Below, one piece after another: positions 23,095-34,346 of a stretch of 64,000 bases of DNA; position 1 is the first letter of the stretch, and the number at the start of each line of letters is the position of its first letter. The notes beneath the pieces were generated by a model. It was given only the letters and a program-made list of their open reading frames with translations, searched no databases and was not told where the DNA came from. The position numbers were made by a program, and so were the translations under genes. Source of the stretch: Eulemur rufifrons (Eukaryota > Chordata > Mammalia > Primates > Lemuridae); contig NC_090996.1 of assembly GCF_041146395.1 (NCBI RefSeq), positions 31,954,738 through 32,018,737 on the forward strand. The letters are read 5' to 3'.

Positions 23095-23580
23095 GTGGTA
23101 GGCAGAATAACGGGCCCCTCAAAGATGTCCACATCCTAATTCCTGGAGACTGTGAATATTTTATGTTACTTGGCAAAGGGAAATTATGGTTGCAGATGGA
23201 ATTAAGCCTGGTGATTAGTTGACCTTAAGATAAAGAGAGTATTCTGAATTCTCAGGTGCGTTCAAATGCAATCACAAGAATCCTCCAAAGTGAAAGAAGA
23301 AGGTAAGAGTCAGTGTCAGTGTGATTTCATGTGAAAAATATGGAAGGGCCTAGAGCTAAGGAATGCAGGCCACCTTTGTAAGCCAAAAAAGCAAGAAAAC
23401 AGGTTCTCCTCCATGGAGTATTTGGAAAGGAAAACTGCTTTCTTGACACCTTGGTTTTTCTTAATCCGGTGAGACCCATTTTGGACTTTTGACCTGCAGA
23501 CCTGCAACATAGTGAATTTGTGTTGTTTTAAGCTGTTAGTTTGAGATCATTTGTTTCGGCAGCAATAGAAGGCTAATATG
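23095..23580 (+). mobile_element. MLT1-like (MaLR/ERV3) solitary LTR
   Basis: About 485 bp with the MaLR pattern: 'gtaggcagaataacggg' near the start, 'aaagatgtccacatcc', 'gtgagacccattttggac', 'gtgttgttttaagctg' and 'cagcaatagaaggctaat' at the end. The flanks GCCCA (23090-23094) and GCCCT (23582-23586) look like a 5-base target duplication with one change, in the middle of an L2. Confidence 0.75.
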
Positions 23581-24078
23581 TGCCCTGCAAGGGCATAGCA
23601 GATGCTGCCCAGCTCTGTGGCTTCCTTTTGTGCCACTCTGGGTCCACCCCTTGCCTTCTTTTCTTTTGGTTTCCCCAATATTTGTGCTCCCCCGAGGTCC
23701 TCCGAGGTGCTGTTATCTCTCCCTTGAATGTCCTTCTTCCCCTGGCTCGCTCCTGTGCATAGCTTGGTCATGGGTGGGCTGACTCTCTCCCAACCCTTCC
23801 TGCATCCTCGCTGCGGATGGTCAGACGCCCCCATTTCAGGATCCCGTGGTGCCCCCAATATCATGCATCACACTTGTTGGCACTTCTTCAAGCTCAGGGC
23901 GGTCAACTCTTGCTGGGTTACTTGGCATTTCCTGGGTTTTAGTATTAAAGTTCCACCTCCCAGAAAACTGCTCCATTCTGGGACACCTGGGTTGGCTGTT
24001 AACCCTGTCGATTCTGCCTTCCTCGGGGGCACATAGTAGGTACTCAGTAAAATATTAAATGAATGAATCAATGGGCTT
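23581..24078 (+). mobile_element. L2, 3' part of the split copy
   Basis: Continues the L2 sense text to a clear 3' end: 'ggcacatagtaggtactc' followed by 'aatgaatgaatcaatg'. A 102-codon frame inside is not a gene. Confidence 0.65.
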
Positions 24079-24774
24079 TCTTTTCCACCACCGTTTACGG
24101 CATGTGCACACATTTCTTGCCAGATTCCCTTCCATTCCTGACCCTTCTATCTAGTTGTCTAGGTCTGCTGTGGGCTACTATATCCTGAGGATCACCCAGT
24201 CCTGGGATCACGCCAGTCTCCCAGAGCTAACCCAGCCGCCACCCTTCCCACTCAATCCTTCTTCCTTCTCCTGTGGTATGAGAGTGAGTTGTTTACTCAA
24301 TCATGCAATGAAGAAAACCTTTACTGTGTTATCTACCTCAAAAGAACACAGTAAGTGCTTTTTGATAAATTTCTATGGGTTTTAAATTGTTCTGTGCTCT
24401 TAAAAATGAACATAAACAATAATCATGGTCACCAGGTTTGAAGAGCTGGTTAACATGCTCTCTTTGGAGAAGAATTAACATTTTTAGGTCTCTTGGGTGC
24501 TATTTTATGTCTTAGAAGAGGAATGAATTTGGAATTATATAGCCAGGTATCCTCTGTTGGGGATTTCTAACCTTTAAAGCTTTAAAAGGAAGCCAAGGAC
24601 TTAAATTTCATCCAGTAATCAAGTTTTTTCTAAAAAAAAAAATTGTTCCCAGTGTTCAATTGTGTAAGACTTCTTCTTTGCTTGAACTGTATCAGGCTGT
24701 GATTTTCCAACTTTGATATTAATAAAAATCAAGTCATGTGTCTATTAAAAATTCTGATTCCTCAATATTAAAGA
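24079..24774. other. Single-copy sequence
   Basis: No gene or confident repeat recognised. AT-rich toward the right end. Confidence 0.35.
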
Positions 24775-25216
24775 CAATTGATCTCATGGAGACAGAGAGG
24801 AGAATGATGGTTGCCAGAAGCTGCAGAGGGTAGCAGGAAAGGGGGGATAAAGTGGGGATGGTTAATGGGTGCAAAAATATAGTTAGATAGTTAGATAGAA
24901 TGAATAATATTTGCTAGCACAACAAAGTGACTGTAGTCAACAATAAGTTATGGTATACTTTAAAATAATTGTTATTAAAAATTATTGAAAAAATGAAAAA
25001 ATATTTTTAAAAATTATTATTAATAAAAATAATTATTTAAAAAGAGTGGAATTGCAATGCTCCTAACACAAAGAAATGATAAATGCCTGAGGTAATGGAT
25101 ACACCAATTACCCTGATTGGATTAATTCACATTTTATGCCTGTATAAAAACATCACATGTACCCTATAAATATATACAAGTATGTGTACCCATAATAATT
25201 AAAAACGAAAAAAAAG
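24775..25216 (+). mobile_element. L1 3' UTR, L1MA-like, with an AT-rich expansion
   Basis: 'tctcatggagacagagagg', 'agaatgatggttgccag', 'gtgactgtagtcaacaat', 'aagaaatgataaatgcctg' and 'catgtaccctataaatata' are the L1 3' UTR in sense, ending in an A-rich tail (25200-25216). Between 24965 and 25035 the normally short A-rich part is enlarged into pure A/T sequence. Confidence 0.85.
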
Positions 25217-26611
25217 TTTAAAAAGAGATATCAGCCCCCCAAAAACTCTGATTTCTACCCAGGCATATCCCAAGAGATTTTGCTCTAGGACGTACTGACT
25301 GATTTTCTAGTAAGTAGCTTCCGGGACTTCCATGGACAGGACCTCAATAAACTTTAAACTATGATAAGTTGTTCAAAATAGTAACATGGTATAAAAGATA
25401 GGTAATCTTGACATAACCCCTTTAAAAGCTTATAATTATGGATCAAACGGAATGGGTGCATGTTTGCATGTTGGAGGGAGAAGGCCTTATAGTGAGGGGG
25501 CAGAGGAAATAAAGTATTCATAAAATATTATATTTAATGGGAAATGCAGAAACCTTGTTATTTGCACCACTACCCAATATTACCCAAAGCTATCTGATAG
25601 TGAATATCACATATTGCACATATCACGAATAAAAGTTGTCTGGACAAAACCATCCAGATAAAATTGTCTAACGCATTGTCCATACATTAAGAAGCACAAA
25701 AACCAAGCCTGGAGAATCAATATCTTGCCTTTCTGATCTTGTGAAAGTGCTACCACTTACTGAGTTGGCATGAATCGGGATTGCAATCAGGGCACCCTGT
25801 TGGTATCCAAGGGATGTTGTCCCACAAGGGACATACAGGATGTCTTTGGAGGGAAACCCAAAAAGAGAGAGGGTTCCTCTCAATGTAGGGCCCTCTTTCT
25901 GTGGTGTTCTCTGCTACTGGTGCATTGGTACATATTTTTTCTTAACAGAGATGATCTCATGAAGATGCATGGTGCCAAATGATTATCTGGTACCTCCTAA
26001 ACCATTTATTAAGTAGAGAGAAAACAGAAAATAAGTGGTACTTGCTGTCTCACAGCAAGTGTCCTTGTAGCCTCCTGGGCTGCAGGTGAGAAAATGTCCT
26101 CCAGGTATGTAACACTCTGTTTACAGACTGACTTCTGAATCACTCTTTCTCTCTCATTCATATACTTCAAGCCCTTTGCCATTTTGACTCTCGTAGTCCA
26201 CAGCATATATCCATATCCTCATTCTGTCATTTGCTCCAGTTTGGGTCGCCCTGGTACAATTTTGGCTTTTCAGGAGAATGGCAGTGATCCATATTTCACA
26301 TCCCCATGGGGAAGACAGGACACAGAAAGATGTGGCATCGGCATCTTGACTCTAAACGCACCCTTGAAGGAGACCATTAAACACCATTGTGTCTTCCTTC
26401 TTTGGTATTTTGGGGAATGGTAGGAAGGGGGACCAATGTACCTCCCACTGGGTAAATTGCTTGCAAAATGCACAAGTTCATAATGTGGATAAATAATATA
26501 AAGCATTTGTAGAACAGCCCCATGTAAAGAAATCATTGAGTAATATGAAGTGATCTAAACTTTCCGGTTTCAAAAAATGGGTCAGATTGAAAAATGCTTT
26601 TCTCAATGCAA
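25217..26611. other. Unassigned block, possibly an old LTR or ERV remnant on the minus strand
   Basis: About 1.4 kb without a recognised repeat. Near 26010 the minus strand reads 'ttaataaatggtttagg', which resembles an LTR poly-A region. Minus-strand frames of 65 to 88 codons cover much of 25.67-26.54 kb but match no family that I know. I cannot decide between unique sequence and an old retroelement. Confidence 0.25.
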
Positions 26612-26722
26612 TTTTAAGTTCCTTCAGGAGAGGGATTGGATCGTAAACTGCCCTTAATCACAAAGGAAAACTGGAACAGCGATTTGCACGTAGTAGATTT
26701 TCGATAAATGATATTTATTGAG
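26612..26722 (+). mobile_element. L2 3' end fragment
   Basis: 'agttccttcaggagaggga' and 'gcacgtagtagattttcg' followed by 'ataaatgatatttattgag' give the L2 terminal pattern. Confidence 0.55.
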
Positions 26723-26919
26723 TCTTATATAACTGACTAGGCTCTTTTTTAAATGAACTACAATCATTTGTTATAGATCATTTGCACTCATGGGCTAAAG
26801 GATCTTTCATGTCTTCTTTGACCTTCCTCTGCAGCTATGTGTCTTGTCTTGCTTAGAATGTACCTTACAGGTGCACGGTATGCCCTGCTGTGAAAACTGT
26901 CATCCCATCTATCATGTCA

Positions 26920-27070
26920 TCCAGTTTTCCCCACCTGCTCTTTAGAGAATCTTACGGCTTTCAGAGATGAGGGAGACTAAGGCCAAGGGAAGTTGGGAAC
27001 TGCCAACGTTCTCGCAGATAGTGTGTGATGAGATTGGAACTAGAACACCAATTTTAGACTCAACACCCAG
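26920..27070 (-). mobile_element. MIR SINE fragment, antisense
   Basis: 'tttcagagatgagggagac', 'aaggccaagggaagttggg' and 'gagattggaactagaac' follow the reversed MIR core, diverged. Confidence 0.45.
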
Positions 27071-27117
27071 CCCTCTGTAGGTTATAAATCCAGCCCTCTG
27101 TAGAGCACATCATGATG

Positions 27118-27245
27118 TATTGGCTCTTTAGGAGAAATGCCAAAGTTCAAATCCAGCCCTGACATTTAACTCCCTGTGGGTCTTTACTTCTCTGAGTCCC
27201 CGTGTCCTCATCGTCAAATGGGACTAAGGACAGATAACAGCTATT
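27118..27245 (+). mobile_element. MIR SINE
   Basis: 'gttcaaatccagccctgac', 'tttacttctctgagtcccc' and 'tcatcgtcaaatgggact' are the MIR core in sense. Confidence 0.65.
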
Positions 27246-27345
27246 GAGCCTTCTGAGTCTAAGCTATCTGCTTGTGGATCCATTTCCCAAATGAGGAAAC
27301 CAAGGTTCAGAGAAGTCAAGAAGCTGCCAATTGTCGGGGGCTGGC
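27246..27345 (-). mobile_element. MIR SINE fragment, antisense
   Basis: 'catttcccaaatgaggaaac' and 'aaggttcagagaagtcaag' are the reversed MIR core. It sits tail to tail with the sense copy just before it. Confidence 0.6.
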
Positions 27346-29556
27346 TTCAAGGCAGGTTACTTAGTTTTTCTTATGTATTTTCAATTTTTACTTCATTTTT
27401 TATTTTCATATTTACTACCTTTCTTAACAAGATCAGTAGGGTTGGTTAAGGAAATGTCACTATCCCTAGGTCTGTTTACCAACAGCACATTTCTACCACT
27501 TCCCTCCTCGCCTGGCTCCCTCCTCGGATGAAGCATCTGTCTAGAGAGACGCAGGAAGCATCCACAGCACATGGTGCCAAGACCTACCACCTGGGGCCCG
27601 ATACACTTTCAGAAATGAGAACACTCACTTCAAAGCCATCAGATTCTATTTTGACTCGACTTTCCCTGAAATGAATGGGACCGAGTCTCCCAGGCTGCCT
27701 GTGTGTTTAACACACATTACGATGTTAGTGAGATCCACCGCAGAATCCAATAGCATAAATTGATTAAACCCCAGGCAAATGGTATTCGCTAAACAAAGCT
27801 ATAGGAAAAATTCCCTACAATTAAACTGTCATGTTGAAAGGGGATTTGGTTAGAAATACTAATAGGTATCCCCAACTGAACTGTAATATTACTCCAGAGA
27901 CTGTAGGATGACACTGTTCTCTCTTGCTTGACAGTAATATGAAACTAAGTCATCTTAAAATTTATTCTCAAAACCTTGTAGATACAGTCTCCGGGAGCAA
28001 ACACATTCCCCTGTTTGAGCACAGGGGAAAACGCTCTCCTGACTTGGCAAACGTGCTACCACTTCCCCTTCCTGTACCCCTGGAAGACATTGCTAATCAA
28101 TCACAGCACTTTCCTGCTGAGCTCAGATGAATTCTCCTCCACAAAACCACAGGGAGCCTTTGCTAATCAGAATTGGCAAGCAAGAAGAAATCTATTTGCC
28201 TTCCCTCTGTCTAGAGTCTTATTTCACGAAGCCTGGACATAAAACTCCCTCTGACCCAATCCAGACACGCAGATTTGAGAGTGCCTAAATCCACGGGATG
28301 TTGAATCTTATTTCTCAATATAGAACCACCATTCTGGCATAGTCCGTTGACTTTTAATAAAACTACTCCTCTGGAGTGGCTGACAAGTTCTCCTTATCTT
28401 CCTCAGCTCCACTAGCTAGTATTTCTCAACAACCCTAAAGTAATACTTAAATTTCCTCTCCAACTTCTTATCCCCTTCTTTAATCAAGGCAAATTTATTC
28501 AACTGTTAAAATCTTTCTCTAGAAAAATCATTCTGACTCTACTCATTCTCTTTCTCGCCCCCCCAACACACACCCTGAAAACACAACAATTTTAATTCAC
28601 TTTCATTGTTCTGTAGCCCTCAAGGTACCAAGTAGGTATACCCTTCTAAGGATTAGCATGGGGTGGTTTTTCTTTTATTTCTTCAACTAATGAGGCAGTC
28701 GAAAGTCATTTAATGATATGAAAAAGCACTTGACTATCAATCCATAAATAAAACATACAAATGACAAGCAGCATCTTTTTACAGCTTTCTACACATTTTA
28801 TATATTTTAAAAACCAAGTTCTAATGCCTACGATATGCAACTTTAAACACATGTCACCTCTTTTAAACTTAATCCACACAAAACCAAATCTGTACCCATT
28901 TCTGACTGTTTTTAATTTAAAAATTTAACAGTTTTCAGATGTGTGGAAATGACCAGACCATTTCAGAAAACGAACTCTGAAAAAACAAGGATGACAAGCT
29001 AATGAAAAATTAGGCAAGTGGTGTAAAAGACTGGGAGACAAAAGAAGGGTTATGATGATAAAGAGAGATTGAAAAAACACTGAATGGAAAAGCAGACACA
29101 AAATGGAGAAAGCTTAGCACTCAAACAATAGAAGTATCAGATGAAAAAAAAAACAGCTTTAAACAATATGCAGGACTTCAGCATAGGGAAGAATGTCAAA
29201 AACATCAATGGATGACATCAGGTCAATAATGAAATGTAATCAATGCTTTCATTAAGATTTTATGATCTGCTAGAACAGCCCATGCTTTGTAAGGTGTAGC
29301 TAATACATTGATTGTACATGTTTTACAACTTATTTATAACAGATAGGCATAATCAACAAAGGACTTATCTTTACCTGTTTTCCAAAATCTACTGACCTTT
29401 CTAGTCCATGGCATGGTTTATGCTGACTTACTCTTCTCTGAAGACCTAGAGTATTCTATACAATTCACTAAAATAATAGACTCTGATAAACCAAATGGCT
29501 AAAAGAGGGTGTTTTTCTGCACACACTTTCCTGTTCCCAGCCCTGAGGAGCATTGA

Positions 29557-29558
<2 letters not shown>
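27346..29558. other. Long single-copy block, candidate conserved noncoding sequence
   Basis: About 2.2 kb with no confident transposon. 27700-27900 has homeodomain-like words ('gcataaattgattaaaccc') and balanced composition. 28690-29480 is AT-rich. No credible coding frame. Confidence 0.35.

Positions 29559-29592
<34 letters not shown>
29559..29592 (+). repeat. (GT)17 microsatellite
   Basis: Thirty-four uninterrupted GT bases. Confidence 0.95.
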
Positions 29593-29596
<4 letters not shown>

Positions 29597-29877
29597 GTAA
29601 TGACACTCCACGCTGTGAGATGAACATTTTATTAAGGAAAGCACTAACGTTTGAAGAGGTTAAATCAATTAACCTCAGTCACAGAGCAGTCATATCTCCA
29701 ACACGCAGTGTTTTCCCTACCATCCCTAACAGTTTTGCCTGTTCACACGGCTTACAGTTGCCACTCACCATCTGTAACCTTTGCTCGAAGCATTCGTATG
29801 TTCTGAAATCTCAACTCCCATGGCGAGTCTAAAGTCTTATTTATGCATTACTAGTATTTTTCCCCTTCGGTTTAGCT
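29593..29877. other. Single-copy sequence
   Basis: An 89-codon frame begins in the GT repeat, which gives it a spurious V/C repeat at its start. Nothing recognised. Confidence 0.4.
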
Positions 29878-29940
29878 AAAATGACTCACACAGCGATAGG
29901 TACATAATAAACACTCAGTAAATGGAGGTTGATTGAATTT
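29878..29940 (+). mobile_element. L2 or MIR 3' tail
   Basis: 'gcgataggtacataataaac' followed by 'actcagtaaatggaggttg' is the shared L2/MIR terminal motif. Too short to tell the two apart. Confidence 0.45.
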
Positions 29941-30589
29941 AGTTCTTCCCGCCTTCTTCATTGGCATAAAAATCTCTGAGTATTGCCTTTATTTTCACAG
30001 CCATTCATTCAATTATTCTTTCTCAAACCTTACATGAGGCAGGCCACCCCTCCTTGCAGGCATCCACATATTAGCAGTTGCTTCATTCATCTGCCATTTA
30101 CATCTAACAGAACTAATTATTTTCCTGCTACCTCGCACCCCATTGGTGTGACACACCGCTGAGACGGCCCTATCTCCTGCAGGCATCGCTTGTATCTTTC
30201 CAGCAGCCTGTTGTAACACGAGTGACAGGACTATTAAGAATGTTAGCCTTCGATGCACCAGAGACTCATGTAAAACAAACGGTGCCATCCCAGGCTGAAT
30301 GGGAGACAGCAGCAAACTCAGGAACCAACAGGGCCACCTCCAAGAAAACTTTGATATGGGGAGAAGAAATCATTTCTCCATTCCTGGAACAAAAAACCAA
30401 ACATAGATAAATGAATAAATAAAATCAAAAAGAAAACATGAAAACAAAAACAATCTCGTGACTGCTGCAGAACTTAGAAACAGACACTGCCAGAGAATTG
30501 AGCAAATGGTTGGATTTTATGCAACATTGAACAGATAGACGGACGGAGAGAGAGAGAGAGAGAGACTTCAATTTCTTTCCAAACCCTTA
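29941..30589. other. Single-copy sequence with a (GA)n run
   Basis: Contains (GA)n at 30546-30566 next to 'gacggacg'. No gene recognised. A 100-codon minus frame (30013-30315) has no domain resemblance. Confidence 0.4.
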
Positions 30590-31222
30590 ACTCAACCCTA
30601 TTCCAAGCCAATGTCATCCCTCCCTCCCAGACTATTTCTACAAACCTCTTAACTGTTCTTCCACTTGGCCTCTTCTTCAAGCCTTGTTCAACATAGTAGC
30701 CAGAGTAATTTAAAAGACCACAACTGTGTTCTTTACTTTTTCAGATCTTTCAATAGCTGCCCACGGCCCTTAGGATCACACTGAAATCTGCAGCTGGGTG
30801 GTTTACTCCCCCACACCTACTCCTTCACCTCCTCACACGCCCCCTTCCCGCCCCCTGTCCCAAACACACCTTCTTTTAATTCCTTAAAAGCACCATGTGT
30901 CTTGCCCCCACCCCCAAAGACTTTCCCTAGAACGTCTCAAGTTCAATGTCGCTTCTTTGACCACCTAAATTAAATGACCATACTCTGCATTTGCTGTTGT
31001 CACACGTTTACCTCGCAGCACTTAACAGCAATTCTTAATTACACTTTTTTCCCTATGATTATTTCTCCCATATATGGTTCCTCTGGAGAATGGAAGACCC
31101 ATGAGTCCAGGAAACATGGCTGTCTGGCGTCCTGCTGTGCCTCGAGCATCTAGCACCACGCCTGACAGAGAAGAGCACTCAATACGTATTTTTGGAATGA
31201 ACGAGTGAATGAATGAATTGCC
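30590..31222 (+). mobile_element. Long L2 3' end
   Basis: About 630 bp in L2 order: 'agccagagtaatttaaaag', 'tttcaatagctgcccacgg', 'cccttaggatcacactgaa', 'tttgaccacctaaattaa', 'cgcagcacttaacagcaat', then 'gagcatctagcaccacgcc' and the 'gaatgaatgaatt' end. One of the best preserved L2 copies in the window. Confidence 0.85.
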
Positions 31223-31971
31223 CCAATCACCTGCTTGAGACAGGGAGAGAGCAATTCCTGCAGGGAACAGATGAGGAAGAGGATCACAGGCACGGTGGGA
31301 CCCAGTTCTGAATCCTCACCCCCAGCCGTCTCCCTGATCAAAGCTCTTGCAAGGAAAACAGAGTGTTCTACCGGAATCATCAGTGACTTTCAGCTCAGCA
31401 CTCCGCGGGCTGCTGTACAAGCCTTCTTAGGAGCCTTTGAGCAGGTGAGGCCCCTCCAAGTTCTTCAGGTCTGCAGAATCAGCCTTAAGAAAAGAGCTGG
31501 CAATCTGTGTCAGCCACCACCATGCAGCGGCAGGACCATGTGCTTTGAATAACAAAGTCTTTTTTTAACTTTAGACTGAAATCCTTATTCTCCCTTTCCT
31601 TCCCCCTCCTTACAACTCTTCATTAGAATATTTGAATATTAACAGTATTAAACCATATATACGCACGTGCGTATACATGTACATTATAATGCAATGCATT
31701 CGTGATTGTCATCTTTTTTTGCAAGGAGAAGAAGAGAAAGAAGAAGGAAAGCTCTACAAGTCTATTTTAAAAAAATCATATACCCATCAGCAACTCCATC
31801 TACTTCTTGAAGAGGTGGAGTTATAAATATAACTCAGACATTCGCTGAGGTCTCTAGGCACCAGACTCCTCAAATTCACATCCTCATGAACACAAAAGCC
31901 ACTATTTCTGTGATGGCACTTGCAGTCCATTGGCACTTCAGGGCCGGGAAACCGCATGTAGAAAGAATTTA
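31223..31971. other. Single-copy sequence with an 18 bp perfect palindrome
   Basis: No repeat recognised. 31658-31675 is a perfect palindrome centred on the E-box CACGTG (31664-31669), with flanking CpGs. A 105-codon frame (31235-31552) has no recognisable domain. Confidence 0.4.
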
Positions 31972-32185
31972 GTCGAGTGGCCAAGGGGGTGCGCTGCAGA
32001 GTTGAGACGGCTGGAGTTCAAACTCAGCTCCACCTTCTGCATGCCGCCTGACTTTGAGCAGCCCAGGCGGCCTCCTCAACAGAACACTGATAATTAGCTG
32101 GACCTATCTCAGCAGGTCATTATGAAAATGAAATGAGGTGATGCATGTAAAATGCTTAGCTCATGGCCTGGCCCAGGAGCAAATT
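31972..32185 (+). mobile_element. MIR SINE with preserved tRNA-like head
   Basis: The head keeps A-box-like 'gagtggccaaggggg' and B-box-like 'gagttcaaactc'. The core ('ctgactttgagcagccc'), 'gtcattatgaaaatgaaatg' and 'gtaaaatgcttagctcatgg' follow. Near full length. Confidence 0.8.
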
Positions 32186-32604
32186 TCCAACATATTATCC
32201 GTTATATAGAGAAGGACTAAGAGCAACACCTGTTTTCCATTTCACGTACGCAGGCAGGACTGAGCACTTTGTATACCTTCCATAGATTCCTCACTCTCCA
32301 AACATATAAGGTGGTGAAGGAAGAGGTTAACTTTGAAGGGCGGAGGGTGAAAGGGGGGGGGATTATTTCACCACAAAGCAGACAGCCTCAAATTTCACCC
32401 TAGAACCAGCCACTTCCTTCACATGATCAGCTTCCCCACCCCCACTTGCTGGGGGGGATCCTGTCTCTCATTTCCTCTCTTCTCTCTTCTTCCTCAACAG
32501 AAGCACCAGAAAGTCTCCTTTAAGGAAAACAGAGCAGTTTCCCGAAGCTCTGCTCTCGGGGTTCCACTCTCTGTCCCCAAAGCCTTCCCCTAATAGGCAT
32601 CCGC
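32186..32604. other. Single-copy sequence
   Basis: Contains G9 at 32353-32361 and a TC-rich patch near 32465-32495. Nothing else recognised. Confidence 0.35.
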
Positions 32605-32800
32605 TTCCCCCTACAATGGAATTTTTATCTAATCTTCACAAGAAACCTATGGGTCGCTACTGTCACCCACATTCCTGAAGAGGAAATCAGGGCTGAGAAA
32701 GATGAAGTGACCTTCCCAAGTCTGCGGCGAGCCAAAACTTGAATCCTCCCTTTCTTGTCTCAGAGCCTGTGCTTTTCCCACCAGGACGGCTGCTTCCTTC
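32605..32800 (-). mobile_element. MIR SINE, antisense
   Basis: 'atctaatcttcacaagaaac', 'aggaaatcagggctgagaaag' (in part), 'gaccttcccaagtctgcgg' and 'tgtgcttttcccaccag' follow the reversed MIR order. Confidence 0.75.
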
Positions 32801-33261
32801 ATTGGAATCTAAATGAACTACTAGACGTGCCCCACTGGGTCTATTGAGCACACACAGCCAAAAGAATCACAGCGTATTGGACCTCACAATGCACAACTTT
32901 CATACATTTCCACCAACAGAATTTTCAGAAGCTGTTGTTGACGTGTATGCCCCGGAAACTAGAGTGAGAACACGATGCATATAACCAAGTCCTCATACAT
33001 GAATGCAGGGATAGAATACGGACCATGGGACTGGAGAACCACCAGATGCTTAATTTCCAGAATCTCCAGACCCCTGTCAAGAAATAACATGATATTCATC
33101 CCAGATCAGTCAAAGCGAGAGGCTCCTGGACTGCACCTGTTTCAGAAATAACGTCTTGTGCTGGGATCCATGTATTTTGAAGCTTGTTTTTTTTTTTTGT
33201 TTTTTTTTTTTTTTGTGGATGTTATGATATCACAGAGCAATGTGTTATTTTCTAATTGGGC
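32801..33261. other. Single-copy sequence with an interrupted T run
   Basis: 33187-33214 is T12-G-T15. No gene or transposon recognised. Confidence 0.4.
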
Positions 33262-33350
33262 TTCCCCTTCTCCTCTGTGAGTTCCTTGAAGGTAAATATT
33301 CTATCTGACTCCTTTTTTGAACCCACTGCCTATGTCCTCTTGAATAAAAT
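33262..33350 (+). mobile_element. L2 fragment
   Basis: 'ctctgtgagttccttgaagg' and 'cccactgcctatgtcctc' resemble the L2 'ctgtgagctccttgagg' and its following part. Confidence 0.45.
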
Positions 33351-33670
33351 CCGAGTCATCGTTATGGGTAGATAAACAATAGGAAGCTAAGAGTAGAAAG
33401 CCCAAAATATAATGAGCTGACTGTATATTAGCACCATCCATTTAAAAAATGAGTTAGCAATATGTATCCAAAGTCATTAAGATGCTTCCTTCCCTTGAAT
33501 GAATAATTCCAGGAGTATTTATTCTCAGGCACTCACTCCAAGGAAAGAAAAATCTATAGGTCCTCAGGAATTAACTCTAGTGATACTGGTGTTAGGGAAA
33601 AGAGCAGAAACCTCCTAGACATTCTATGAATATGTTACATATAAGGAATAAAGGAATAAAACATCACCCT
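33351..33670. other. Single-copy sequence
   Basis: No gene or repeat recognised. Confidence 0.35.
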
Positions 33671-34340
33671 TGTCAATGACAAAGAACCCAAACTCTGCAA
33701 AATAATTTAAAGAGGTTTATTCTGAGCCAAATATGTGTGACCATGGCCCAGAGAGCAATGTCTGAGGAGGCTTGAGCAAATGGTCTTGCCATGAGTGGGT
33801 TACAGTTTGGTTTCGTACACTTCAGACAGACAGGAATTACATGTAAAGTCATAAATCAATACATGGAAGGTATACATTTGTTTGGCCCAAAAAGGCAGGA
33901 CATCGCAAAGCAGGCATTACAGGTTATAGGTGGGTTTAAAGACTTTTTTTTAAATTTATTGTTGGTTAAAGAAATGAAGCTTTGTCTAAAGGCTTGAATG
34001 TTTTACGTTAAGATAAGAAAGTCTGTTAATCAGAGACAAGCCACTGGACATATATACCAGACATACACCCAGCCTCCAGTGACCTGCTAAGTAAAGTGAC
34101 GACCTGCTAATAAAGTGACGACCTGCTGACCCGCATGTGTGATTTAAGCTGGTCTTTCGTAGCTTTAGGTCTGCTAACGAGTTACAAAGGATGTCTCCAA
34201 GAAGGGATGGGGACACAAAGAGGCATGTCTGACCTCCCTTCCCATGGCCAGCAACTCAGCTTTAGGGTATTTGGGGTCCCCTTGGCCAGGAGGGGGTCCA
34301 CTGAGTCAGCTGGAGTGGCTTAAGATTTTATTTTAATTCA
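33671..34340 (-). mobile_element. Solitary ERV LTR with intact target duplication, minus strand
   Basis: The minus strand runs from TGAATT to TTGACA, so it has canonical TG...CA ends over 670 bp. CACCCT is duplicated exactly at both sides (33665-33670 and 34341-34346). A poly-A signal AATAAA lies on the minus strand at 33721-33716, near the 3' end as expected. Inside, a unit of about 20 bp ('gacctgctaataaagtgac' type) is repeated in tandem at 34081-34130. There is no internal viral sequence, so recombination between two LTRs is the likely origin. Its small frames show no known product. Class I by general look, family not assigned. Confidence 0.8.
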
Positions 34341-34346
34341 CACCCT

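Noticed and set aside
31972..32060. Possible tRNA gene
   Set aside because: The A- and B-box-like words belong to the tRNA-derived head of a MIR. No cloverleaf closes.
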